Shown here: piece by piece, positions 1-11,345 of the stretch
Layout of the letters: the number at the start of each line of letters is the position of its first letter
How positions within the stretch are numbered: the first letter of the stretch is position 1
DNA from: Marsupella aquatica
Lineage: Eukaryota > Marchantiophyta
Reading direction: 5' to 3'
Assembly (NCBI GenBank): GCA_973895155.1
Contig: OZ316895.1
Location: 8,308,001 to 8,372,000, forward strand
DNA length: 64,000 nt
Made by a program: the position numbers and the translations under genes
The notes under the pieces: model-generated
The model's input: only the letters and a program-made list of their open reading frames with translations
Databases searched by the model: none
Told to the model about the DNA's origin: nothing

Positions 1-22
1 GACTTTTCTGGTTATTTTTCAG

Positions 23-3000
23 CGAAGATGAAGAGGTTTTTGCTTCAAACCTGGTCAAATTCTATGGTCAACCTGTAGGTCTCATTGTGGCAACTTCAAA
101 GGTATTCCTTCCTCTGTGCCTTGTCAACTACGAGTACCCAACTTCTAGCCACCTTTAGAGATGGCTTGCCTGCTTGTAAATGATTTTCGCTATCAAATAT
201 AAAATTTTGCGCAGCTTCCCATTACAATTTTCATTACAATGCATCAGAGTCACCCGTAAACTGTGAATAGAATCAAACGACGTATAATCATTTCAGTCGC
301 ATAGATCTGGAAAGGATTTTGATTCGGGGAATGCTAGTAACTTTGCTCATGTGCGTTGATCAGGAAATAGCAGATGCCGCTGCTAAACTAGTTGATATAG
401 AGTACACAGATATCCGACCAGCCATTCTCACTATAGAGGATGCCATTTCTGCCAACTCCTTTTATGACGTAAGAGGAGCCGACTGGCAAGCAGGTATATC
501 TTTATTCGTGTGCTGAAGTGTTAGTTGCTGTTGCTATCAACTAGAGGTATTAACTTTTCTGGTATTGACAAAAAAGCTCCATGTTTCGTATTCTCAGGAT
601 CACCTCAAGATGCTCTCGAGGAGTCAGATGTTATCGTTGAGGGACAGGTCAGAAATCCCAATAGTAAATTTGAAATGTACTATGCATAGAATAGGAGTTC
701 GTGCAAAAATTGGTGTGGTTAGGTTACTCTAGGCTTGAAGGTTCCAGCTGCTGAGCAATTTCCTGTGGGACCTCTCCATTTTCTCTCTCATCCAGCATGG
801 AAAGGAATCGATCCCGAGAGTACAAAAGCATATTCTATTATTCAAATAATTTGTCGGTGCTTGTGGATCAAGAAACATGATGGAAGCACATTGTTTCCCT
901 TGGTGGGCTTTATAGGTCAGCACGGGTCACCAATACCACTTCCATCTGGAAACACAACGAGCAATTTGTGTTCCTAGCGAAGGCCAAGTCATGAAAGTTT
1001 ACTCGTCTACACAGAACCCAAGTTTGGTAAGTCAGATCTCTTTTTATTCATCTGCCATGTCGTTTGAGAAAAAACCATATGTCGGTTAGATGCGCATGAT
1101 AGAAAGCTGTATCTCCAGGAACTTTGAATCAGAACATTATTGTCCAAACGAATCTTGATTTGAATACAAGATTGGAACTCAATCGAAACAGGAGATATGC
1201 TGAAGACCCCGTTAAGGGTTTCGAGTCCTCTGTGATGCACAGAGTCTGCACCACCTGCTGTGACGTTTATTTGCTTGTTCTTTCAGTTGTTTCCCATTCA
1301 TGGTTTGGTGCCTTCTCTGTTTTCCAGGTTCAGCACTGTGTGGGAGTAGGCATCAACAAAGCACAACACAAGGTTGAGGTAAGCAAATCATCGTCTTCAA
1401 AGACCTAATGTTGATTGCTTGGTGATGGTTACTAATAGTTTCTACTACGTACAATCTAGCGTGGTCACTTCTCGTCATGTAGAACTGTTCGTACAGATGT
1501 GCAGATACAGTCAACTGATAAATCTACTGATCTTGTCTGGTTGGAAAGGTTATTGTCAAAAGGGTAGGAGGTGCATTTGGCTCCAAGCTGAATAGAAGCC
1601 CAGCTATTGCGATGGCCTGTGCATATGCTGCAGAGAAGCTACAGAAGCCTGTCCGGCTTGTTCTTGATCTTGCCACAAACATGCAGGTGGGGATATTGGC
1701 AATTTCTCCTTATCTGTTCCAAGTTTAGGTAGATCTTATATCGGTGCCTTGTCAATTTCCTCTTCAGACTTTTTGGGTCCGTAGGATTCAAGTTGGAGAG
1801 CATCGTGCCTTCCAGTATGTGTAGTAATCAAATTGAAACTTTTGCATAGCGTGGTATGTGGGTAAGACTTTCCAGTGTTGAGAAGAGAACTAGACACAGG
1901 CAGTGGTTATTTCATGAATGTTGGCAAGACAGATTGAATTCCTTCAATACAATATCCACCATGAGCACCATTTTTGACAATTGGAGCTGTTCATTTTCCC
2001 AACAATAGAAACTATTGTCGATTGAGATTGCTTTGGCTGTGGACACACATGGGCGAATCCGAAAGCTTAACTTCGAAGTTGTATGTTTATCAGAGTGTTG
2101 GAGCTCGGAGTCCTTATCTTTGTAAATATAAGCTAGGCGTGCAGAAAGACGGCCGCATAAATGTTGTCAAAATGGAGATCTTGAACAACCAGGTACCTTG
2201 TGCATTTCCTATTGCTTATAAATCTCAGTCCTGACCTCATATTTTGTTTTCATGAGGTATGCAAGGCTGTTAGGAACATACGTCATGGAACCAAAATTCA
2301 AATTATCCGATATACATTTCAACACACAATTGCACAAACAATGCTTTTCTAAGCTTACCTTCAGCTTGCCTTCAGGATGGCCTGGAATTATAGTTATGTG
2401 CTACCTAAACGTGTCGGGATCCACATGTTCACTCCTCGTTCTCATTCGAGCTAACCTTTTGGAATGACTGGCTCACTACCACAATTAATTGCTCATATGT
2501 ACGGTCGCTGGATGATCAGGGAGCTCACTTGGATTATGAGTACCCAGACTTATCTACGTTGAACATGTGGATCGACAGCACCTACAATATTTTGAATTGG
2601 GACATTCAAGGGAAGGTTGCTAGAACAAATCTTCCAGCCATGACGTATATGCGAGGACCAAGTACTCCTCAACTTTGGCCATACGCATTGCTTCTGGAAT
2701 CTTGGCTGTTGAGTATCAGTTAATCCAGTCTAGCACTGACTTGTTGCCATGCCTGGTTCTGTTGAGGTCCATGAAGTGCGCACTGCTGCCCTAAGGCAGA
2801 CATTAATGTGGGTTGGTGAATCATCCATTGGAACCCTTCTGAACTATAGAAGCTCTATTCAAAGTTCTAGGGACATGGTTTCTAGTTCTCACAGCGTACC
2901 TGTCGTTTATGTACAGTGTTCGTGGAGACCATGTTTATGATTGAAACAGCCGTAGAACATGTGGCAATAGTGCTCGGACTCCGGCCTGACATTGTTCGCG

Positions 3001-6000
3001 AAGTCAATATGTATAAAGAAGGCGATGTCACTCCGTCGGGCCAGAAGCTTGTCTACTGCAATGCCAAGAAAGTGTTTGACACCGTAAAAGTAAGTCACTC
3101 TTGTGCATGTGAAACTTTACAGCTGATAACAGTTGCAGTAGGCAAACGACTTGTGCAATTGTTGAGCAACTCTGTGTGTTATTTTTGGCCAGGAATCATC
3201 CGACTTCGAGCAACGGTATGAAGCAATTGAGGAATTTAATGCAGAAAATAAGTGGGTCAAAAGAGGAATATCAGTTGTTCCTTGTAAATTCGTGGCTTAC
3301 TGGGAAGGTCAAGCACAGAATGCTCTTGTCAATGTCTATCCCGACGGAAGTATCAGTCTTCACACATCTGGTTGTGAACTTGGGCAAGGTCTTGATATCA
3401 AGATAGCACAGGTGAGTAGAGCCCACTAGATTACCTTTGAAACGAAAGGATCTATGTCGAACATACATAGTTGAAAAAAATGTATGATGGTAGAACTATC
3501 AGCAAGCCTCCACAGCTATCCACTTTCAGAGTAGAAAGAAGGTGATTCTCAGACTGGCTTAACGTCTACTATGACTTCAAATGATGTTAGGTTGCAGCAA
3601 AGACCCTCGGAGCCCTAACAGAAGAAGGCATCGTTCCCCGAGACATTCGAGTACACACGACAAGTAGTGCTGTGATGGCAAATAATATTGCTGCTACGGG
3701 TGGCTCTGTGACCTCAGAGATTGCTGCGGCGGCAGTTCAGGTATGATTTCTTACCACGATACGTAGGTTAAGACACTATGTAGGCGATCATGTTCAGTGA
3801 CTTAGGTTATCCAAAGTTTATGATGTCTAAGGTGTATGATCAACAAACCTTTCTGTTCCAGGATCTTTTGTTTGAGAGCAAAATCCACGTGAAGGTGTAA
3901 ACCGCGAATGCTTTCGGAGACTTTCAAATTTGATTCGTTATACACAAGGTTGATTAGCCGCCAATATATATCCATCATCTATGTTTCCCCTACTCAAGAC
4001 GTTAGTGCTCACGATTGACCTGTATGAGCTCATCATTCCAGAAATGATTCAGTCATCATGGTGTTGCTGCATCTCACCAACCAACTCCACTGCACTTACG
4101 TCTCATCATTTTAAAGAATGTCTCTTGGAATGAAATGCAGAATGCCTGTCAACAAATTGTGGATAGGCTTCAGGAAGTACATATGATGTTCCTGACGACA
4201 AGAGGAACAAAGCCCACTTGGGAAGAGCTCATTGGGGCTGCATGTGATTCAATGATTGACCTTCAAGCTCGTGGTCGGCTTTCTCCAGGCGCCGCCACAA
4301 ACGGACCTTTCCAGTGAGTTGACTACAGTGAGCTACTCTTACTAAGAGTGGCTGAGCCTTCCGTCACAAATCATTTCACTCCTGCCGTGGTTCACGTCTC
4401 ACCTTTGAGGGGTCAACATACTTGCTCACCATCAGTATTACTTCTGATGTTTCACTAAGGTCTTTTGTTATGCCTTCTCAGGTATTTGTCATTTGGTGCT
4501 GGTGTAACAGAGGCAGAAGTTGACGTGTTGACAGGTAACGTGACTCACTTGGGTGCCTCGTCAGGTCAGCTAATGTGTGCTGCATCCCCTTTCGGGCTGT
4601 TTCCCTCTTTGTGTTTTGGTCCTTGTCCCGATTGGGGATCTGTGGACTTCTCAACTAATCCATTCAGGCCATCAGACCAATTACCAACTGACTCATTGCT
4701 TTCCTAACGCTAGGTGACACACGGATTTTAAGGTGCGATGTGCTATTGGACTGTGGAAAGAGCCTTAACCCTGCAATAGACATTGGCCAGGTGAGATACT
4801 CATCGCTGAGGTACCTGTGATTATGTTGTTGACTGGAAGACTGCTTTTGACAATGGCTTCCCTCGAAGTGAGAATAGATCCTCTCAGTAATTATTTTCCA
4901 TCATTGAACTAGCACATTTGTCATTTTCTGATAACTCTGATTTAAGACAATGGTTGCATCCAAGTGGGGAACTGTATTCTATCAAGCGACAGGGATAGTT
5001 GGAGTCGGTGCTGTGTCTATATCAATAGTGCAGGAATCCGGACAGGAAGAAGGTAAGCTCTCAGAATTTGAAATGTACCATATCGCTGTGGTGTGCCTGA
5101 AGCCGTGCTGATGATCATATGAACAGGTTCAAGGAGCATTCGTGCAAGGACTGGGTTACTTTCTTACAGAGGAATTTTCGTTTGAAGATGACTCTGGCAA
5201 GGTGCGGGCTGGCAACTCAATGACTCGAACAGAAGTTCATACTAAGATTAGAGCTTATGGAAAGGACCTTAAGGGTCTCCGGGTACCCCCACGGTTGCAG
5301 CCATGGCAGTACTCGTCATTACTTTGTAGGAGTTGGGCAAATGTCAGTTCAGATCAGAGAGATGTAGATCTTGCTTTCTCGTGTAGCTGTGTTATGAACG
5401 GAGATAGTATGATTTCAAGCAAAATTTTCGGGTTCCCTTTATTTTCGGATGATTTAATGTGATGGTTCTCGACAAAGCCAGAGTTGATTTTATGTCAAGC
5501 CTGATCCAAAGGGAATGAATAAAGCTCGGTTTTCCAACAGCCAGAGTATGCGAGAACGAATCTGAGAATAAATCTGACGATGTGCCGTCTGTTTTTCAGC
5601 TGCTGTCTGATGGCACGTGGGACTATAAGCCACCTTCATCCAAAGACATTCCACATGATTTCAGAACCGCTTTACTAGCTAACAGCAGCAACCCTAGTGG
5701 GTTCTTGCGGTCAAAGGTATGAAAAGTTCACTTTCTTTCCATCATGTTGCAGGACCCTCATGATTACAAATAGTTTGTCACTAAGTTTTGCAGTTATATG
5801 ATTCTCTGATAAGATTTTAGCCACTAATTCACTGCGGGGATCACGCTGATGGTCAGATCCAGTACTCTCAATTTGTAGGGCTAAAAGTTTAGCTTAACAA
5901 GAATACAGTTCATGGCAATTCTGACATGTCCTCACATCTGTATATGCAGTTTTCAGGAGAACCGCCATATGCACTGGCAGCAGGGTATGTATTCAGAACA

Positions 6001-6430
6001 TTGCCAGCAGCCATATCTGAATTTTCTTACTGTATTATGTGGACTGTAAGAGCGTCGAATTCATTCATTCTACAAGTCGAGCAGACTTTCTGGCATTAAC
6101 ATTGATCAAGTTCAAAAATCCATAGCTCAGGAAGATCAATGTTTAACTTGTCTGTAAGGAGCGCCGAATTCATTCATTCTACAATAGTCGAGCAGACTCT
6201 CTGGCAGGAGCATTGATAAAGTTCAAAAATCCATAGCTCAGAAAGATCGTTGCTTAACTTGTCAGACTTGGCATTGCAGGGCTGTTCTTGCAGTTCGGCA
6301 GGCCATAGCGTCTTTGAGGGCAGAGTCTGGCAATGACTCTTGGTGCTCTCTCAACTCCCCAGCTACAGTGGAGAAGGTTGTGCTTGCTGCTGGATTAACT
6401 GCTCCCATTCTCAGCTTCAAGGACTTGTAA
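23..6430 (+). CDS. Aldehyde oxidase / xanthine dehydrogenase family protein (molybdopterin part), 5'-truncated by window edge
   Basis: This is the C-terminal two thirds of a molybdenum hydroxylase resembling plant aldehyde oxidases (abscisic-aldehyde or indole-3-acetaldehyde oxidase type), soluble enzymes that oxidise aldehydes to acids. Exons I can place are 23-101, 364-493, 598-647, about 921-1026, 1328-1378, 1549-1686, 2094-2192, 2520-2661, 2917-3089, 3193-3411, 3591-3740, 4141-4313, 4482-4534, 4714-4790, 5127-5201, 5600-5716, 5950-5984 and 6280-6430. All have GT-AG borders, and the phases I checked are compatible. Diagnostic segments in order are GQPVGLIVA, YHFHLETQ, VKRVGGAFGSK, TNLPAMTYMRGP, CELGQGLDIK, DCGKSLNPAIDIGQ, GAFVQGLGYF and SGEPPYALAAG. 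The Glu of the last corresponds to the catalytic Glu near the family C-terminus. The iron-sulphur and FAD domains would lie left of position 1. Aldehyde oxidase fits better than xanthine dehydrogenase at KLQKPVRLVL, but substrate cannot be read. Some exon edges (about 921 and 2661) are uncertain. Confidence 0.85.
6045..6263 (+). repeat. Tandem duplication inside the last intron of the aldehyde oxidase gene
   Basis: Two head-to-tail copies with a period of 108 bp (6045-6152 and 6153-6263) fill most of the last intron. Each runs from TGTAAG-GAGCG..CGAATTCATTC to ..TTAACTTGTC. They differ by a few substitutions and small indels. The second copy ends just before the acceptor used at 6279. Confidence 0.85.
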
Positions 6431-8402
6431 CGAGCATTCAAAGCATGAGCTAGGTAGTTAGAAAGACCCCTGCCTTTCAAGCATTACCACTTGGTCTGAT
6501 TTTAATGCTTAGCAGAGGAAGTGGCCCAAATGCTAACAATCGTATAAATAGCCTGGGCTTGTAAATTCAAGAAGACCTTGTTGTTGATGGATAATTATGT
6601 AAAATATAAGTTAATACTTCTATGTAGCACAGAAGGTGTTGAAGTGAGGCAAAGAAGTGTAGGTGAAACGAGAAAGCCTAGTCAAGGCAAGGAAGGCAAG
6701 GAAGTGTTAAACCACAAGGCCCTATAAAGAGGCATGCCATGATAAAATGCACAAATTCAAGAATGGGCCTGAGCTCCACAAAAGATGGCGAGTGTTTCAC
6801 CATTTTTTGGCAATTGTTTCGCCATTTATGGTGAGACACTGTTCACCACAAGACAGGAATGAAGAGTAGTGAGCGAGGGAATGAGGCTTTTATATGGGCA
6901 GGTGTGGTTTAAGCATTTGGGGTTTAGGTTGTGGAAGTGTATCAAGTGGGGAAGAGGAGGCCATCTTGTTGAACGTGTGTTAGGAGGGATTCAAGAGCAG
7001 CGGATTCCTTGTCACAAGCATGTTAGGGGCACATGGAAGAGAAGAGGAAGATGAAAGGACTGTGAAGAGGGGCAGTGCAAGGGAGAGTGGGAGGGAGGTC
7101 AAGGTTTTGGGGCCCTCTTGCACAAGAGGTGGAGGTGACAGGGCAGCAAAGGTGAGGGGGCACAAAGGGGAAGAGGTAGAGGCGAAAAGGTGTAGAGTAA
7201 CCCATCCCGAAGAGGGGGTAGTCGGATGTAAGCCCAGAGGGCGGTGAGCCTGAGGGGTTATAGCCCATTATCCCTAGGTGAGGATGAGTTACCAAGCATA
7301 AAGCCCAAGTGCATTTCTAAGCCATTCACTTCCTTCTACATTGCATAAATCTTATCTGTCAGTGTCTACCACTTTGCATCTTCCCATATTTGTCATTCAA
7401 ATTTGACAATGGGTTTGAGAAACCCCAGGGCAGACTGGTCCAGGGTTCTGTTGCCTCACCCGGGGGTAATGTCTCATAACCATGTATAGACTTACAAAGA
7501 AAAATATTCACAAGGGGTTTATGAGAGGGGGCATCACGAACACAGACCCTACAGGCTCAAAATAGGGCTGGGGTGGGGCATGCCGAGCCAGGACCTGTGA
7601 GGGAAGGAAATTGATGGGGCAGGGCAGGTTAGGGAGGATAGTCAGGGAGACGCTTTTGGAGGCTCCAATGGTCCATGGAAAAGCATCCAATGACCAAGAT
7701 TTTGTCCTGCCTTTTCTTACTTTTGCATCCAGACAATGAAAGAAAATGCCCTTCCTGATTTTTAACTTTGTACCTTGGGATTTTGCAAGGCTTTTCCATG
7801 ACCCTCATCAAACCAATCAGATGAAAGTTGAAAATAAATTGAAGACCACTATCATATGCCATTGTTGTTGCTTTGGCACGAGAATGATAAATCTGAAGGG
7901 TTGTCTCCTTACAAAGAGTTGGTCAAGGAATCCATCTCACTGACTTCTACTGTAGTACTTAACCACCACTGTTCCCAAACCTGTGGTAGACTAGATAGTA
8001 TACTTGCTTTCACTATGTTCATACATTTTTACTAAGTAATTGTTTGGACTGGAATACCAAAATTCAATAGAGTGCTTGTACAACCTCAAAATAGTTTTAA
8101 TTGGTGTTTTAAATGTCAAGTATTAAAATAATGTAAACACTGATTTTCTAGGGTATATGATATTTTTTAATTTTTTTTTTAAAGATTAATATTTTCTGTG
8201 TTATTTCTTGCAATAAAAAATAATTAATATTTTGTCAGAAAAATACTCTACTTTTTGGCAACCATGAGGCAAAGGTCAAACAAAAGACTTAAAACAATGG
8301 GCGATGGTAGCGATGCTTGATCCGAGTGGGGATGGACAGAAGGCAACTTTGATGTAGAATTTATGTTGCTAGACGGGAATCCAAGAAAAAATTACAGGGC
8401 AA
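6431..8402. other. Intergenic region with repeat-like sequence, no supported gene
   Basis: Downstream of the aldehyde oxidase gene I see no convincing coding exon. About 6600-7300 is purine-rich and low in complexity, and its short open frames look compositional. The stretch around 7190-7560 belongs to a dispersed repeat with a second copy near 24.87-25.55 kb. About 8140-8250 is AT-rich. Confidence 0.5.
7190..7560 (+). repeat. Dispersed repeat family, copy A
   Basis: Blocks here recur in the same order and orientation near 24870-25550. They include GTAACCCATCCC-AAGAGG, GTGAGGATGAG-TACCAAGCATAAA, a CCAAGTG-ATTT..CATTCAC block, and GGGTAATG-CTC-TAACC followed by TAGAC-TACAAA. The copies are diverged, with many indels. 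No coding capacity or LTR/TIR boundary is visible, so the class is unknown. Confidence 0.6.
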
Positions 8403-8574
8403 TAGGGTGTGCCAAAGTTCTCCCGTAACCAAAGTGGTACGACTTTATTTTTTTTGGACGTATCACCCTTATGGGGTACGTATTTTGGTAGCCCATAGTG
8501 ATTTTGTCCTGGCTGTAACAGCGTTGTATGTTCTGAGTTGTAACTGAGTTACAGCTATGCTTTGACATGCTCTA
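8403..8574. mobile_element. Small non-autonomous element (MITE) with TA-flanked terminal inverted repeats, copy 1
   Basis: This 172-bp element has a sister at 24901-25071. Its ends are TAGGGTGTGCCAAAG and CTTTGACATGCTCTA, a decayed form of the perfect 15-bp inverted repeat in the sister copy. The shared interior includes CCCTTATGGGGTACGTATTT. A TA at each border fits a Tc1/mariner (Stowaway-like) target, although TAA-type insertion is not excluded. It encodes nothing. It ends directly beside the possible left end of the Harbinger element. Confidence 0.75.
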
Positions 8575-8993
8575 ATAGCACTGTTGCAAGTAGATTCCAA
8601 GGGACATTTCAAACCTCAGTGGGAAATGCCATGGTTATTAGAACACTGTTCCATCAGCCCTCACACCGACCCTCACCCTCCTTCGGCCCGGCCCTGAAAC
8701 AGCGTTTGAGGGGCCCTATCACATCTCTTTCCATGGGCCCCCTAATAAGAACTTTTCCCACGCAGTAGCATTGACGGTGTACCGGCAAATTTGAACGACG
8801 GTCACCTTAACCGTCGGTCCATTATTTTCTTATCGATCTCTCCTGTGAGTGTTGAAAGAGGACTCTTGCACTGTCTAAAATGCCACCTCTGTTGTCTTGC
8901 GCCCGTGCTTGTTCCCCTCTTGATTGATTTGATTTCTGTTGCGGAGAGGTTTCAATTTCTTTTGCTGCAGTGAACTCCATTTTTATTGTTGAG

Positions 8994-10379
8994 ATGGAAT
9001 TTGAAGATGAGGTTCTGCTGGATTCCCTGGCTGCATTGGTGATGAGCTATGCAGCAACGTCTGTGCCAATTCTTGTTACGCTTCTTCCTGGGCTTCATAT
9101 TGGGAGCTCACAAATCCATCTCAGCTGAATGGAGTGTTCAATTTCGAGTCAAGGAAAAGACGTTGTGATGACGATGAGATTTGGCCGCAAGTGTGGGCCT
9201 TCATTCAAGTTCTGAGAAGCTATTTCATGAGAAAAAGAGAGATTGATTGCCCCTGGTACATTAAACCTAGAACCATCCAGTGGTTTTATCTGTTTATTGA
9301 CTTTGTTCCTTACGATGATCCTACTAGATTCAAGGAATTTTTCCGTGTTAGCCCCGGGACGTTTTATGCAATATGTGAGATGGTTCACGGGGACATGGTC
9401 ACAAATCCACCGGCAGCATTTTGTACACTGCCAAATAGAAAACTCTCTGTCGAGAGGCAGGTGGCCATTGCAATTAGAAGGCTTTCCACAGGAGATCAAT
9501 GTCTTGGGATCGAGGAGCTGTTTGGAGTTTCTCATGCAACTGTAGTCAAGGTCACCTGGAAGTTTATTCAAGCAATAATCAAGCAAGGGAGACATCTGAT
9601 CCAATGGCCGAGTGCAACAGAGCTTGAAAAAGTGAAATTGGAGTTTATTGCACGATGGGGTTTCCCCAACTGTTGTGGGGCAGTCGATGGCACACATTTC
9701 CCAGTTGAACTACCAGCCTCAGAGCATAGCCAGGATTACTTTGATTTCAAGAAAAAAATGTCGGTTTCTATGCAGGCCATTGTGGATCTTAACCTCAGGT
9801 TCTTGGATGTTGTAGCAGGTTGGCCAGGCTGGTAGCATACAAGATACCAGATTGCTTAGAGTTTCTACCTTCTTTAGAGATGTTGAATATAGACGTACAA
9901 GGTTGCATGGCTTGGAGTATTTCTGTCAAGACGGCACCTCCGTATTGAGGGAGTACATTATTGGGGATGCAGGATATCCCTTGTATCCATGGTTGATTGT
10001 CACTTTCACAAATGGTTTATCTGATGAACATGATAGATGGAACCATCGACATTCTCAAGCACGAATGGCAGTGGAACGAGCATTTGGACAACTGAAAGGT
10101 ACCTGGAGAATCCTTAGCCGAATTCTTTGGAAACCAAGAAAAGATAGGATCGGTTCTATGATTTACTCTTGTTGTATTCTCCGCAACTTTCTTATTCACC
10201 GTGGTGAGCACATTAGCCCTGAGCTGATTCGGGGGATTACAGCTCACCCTGGTGGATACAGTGGAGTACATGTGCCCAGACGAGAATACATGGAAGGAGG
10301 GCCAGAAGCACGGGACAATTTGCTTAATGAGGTTGACATTCTAGACCAGAGAAGGAGCGCAAGGGCAAGGGTACCCTAG
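8994..10379 (+). pseudogene. PIF/Harbinger DDE transposase, frameshifted
   Basis: The main frames are 9134-9835 and 9852-10379. They carry the DDE_Tnp_4 pattern: a helix-turn-helix-like stretch (GIEELFGVSHATVVKVTWKF), first Asp in GAVDGTHFPVELP, second Asp in GDAGYPLYPW, and Glu in AVERAFGQLKGTWR. The frames join near 9830, where ..VVAGWPG should continue into SIQDTRLLRV but a net +1 shift creates a stop. The only plausible ATG is at 8994 (MEFEDEVLLDSLAALV..). That frame stops near 9126 and does not match 9134, so a second shift or an unrecognised intron lies near 9125. The catalytic triad is present but the gene is not translatable as it stands. Its likely partner is the Myb-like gene at 17.3-18.3 kb. 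Confidence 0.85.
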
Positions 10380-10996
10380 ATTGAGCTCCAATCCTACACT
10401 TCAACTAGCATAATCTAGAAATCCTTTTTGTACGCCAGTTATTTTTTCAAGAAAGGGAGATTGATTCACAAAAGACTACCTGAAAAATCGCTTTCATGAG
10501 GTTTTTTATACATTCATTTCACTAGCAGCTGGCTTATTCTGCAACTTTCTTTTGCAAAGACACCTTTACAATGAGCACATGCCTCTCACAGTACTCTATA
10601 AAGTGGTTATTTGGATTCTAGCATCACACATGGCATTCCATAGGTTCAAGTTGCACATACGCTCTCTGCTCTTGTGATGATAAGTTTTTGTTTACCAGAT
10701 TTTTCAGGAATGAGAGTCACCTTTATTACCAAAAGGTCTGCAAAGTGTCACCTGTGCTTTTAGTTCACGTCACTTTCTAGAAGTATTTTATATGCCATGA
10801 GCTTGATGCCTTCCATGTGTTTGCTGGCTATTCGAATTAGCTGTGCATCAATCCCAATGCTCTTCCATGTCTCTTTGACTGCTTCCGTTGCGTCTTGGCC
10901 CCTTTCTCCTCACTTTGGTGGCTCCCCTCAAATAATAATCATATTCATGAATAATACAATCGGAAGGAAAAAGATTGTGGACAAGTCAGGAACCCG
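10380..10996. other. 3' flank of the Harbinger transposase
   Basis: AT-rich non-coding sequence between the transposase stop and the insertion site of the first Copia element. I see no gene. It is probably the internal part of the Harbinger element. Confidence 0.5.
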
Positions 10997-11001
10997 ACTG
11001 A

Positions 11002-11345
11002 TGTTAGATATTGCTCTAGTCTTGTGACTCATGAGCTAACCACAGTTAGTCTAACTCGGGTTAGAACTTAGCTAATGTTAGCGGTAGTGTTGTTGTGTAT
11101 ATAGCCAGGGCTGATGCCAGACCCTGGTGGAACTTAGGCTCATTGTTACGGAGCTAGTTGAGAGATAGGGAGAGCTTGTGCTGTGGATGCTTGGTATGGC
11201 CGGTCGGCCTAGAGTGCAGTAAAGCTCTTGTGTGTTTCCGTGGACGTAGCCTCATGTGGAGGTGAACCACGTATCTCTCTGTGTCGACTATTGTGCGTTG
11301 GATGGTTCATGGGCTTGCTGTTACAAATGTCGTCTATGCTCAACA
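11002..11345 (+). repeat. 5' LTR of Copia copy 1
   Basis: 344-bp LTR with TG...CA ends, preceded by target duplication ACTGA and followed two bases later by the tRNA-Met-type primer-binding site. It contains the shared block GCCAGACCCTGGTGGAAC found in all LTRs of this family in the window. Confidence 0.93.

Noticed and set aside
1-6430. Xanthine dehydrogenase instead of aldehyde oxidase
   Set aside because: The molybdopterin half reads closer to plant aldehyde oxidases (KLQKPVRLVL, DCGKSLNPAIDIGQ), though the deciding FAD/NAD region is outside the window, so I state the family broadly.
7020-7295. Overlapping frames at 7.0-7.3 kb as small genes
   Set aside because: Purine-rich low-complexity DNA opens frames on both strands, and part of it belongs to a dispersed repeat.
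9149-9697. 182-codon antisense frame over the transposase
   Set aside because: It is a shadow of the DDE transposase, which carries the recognised motifs.
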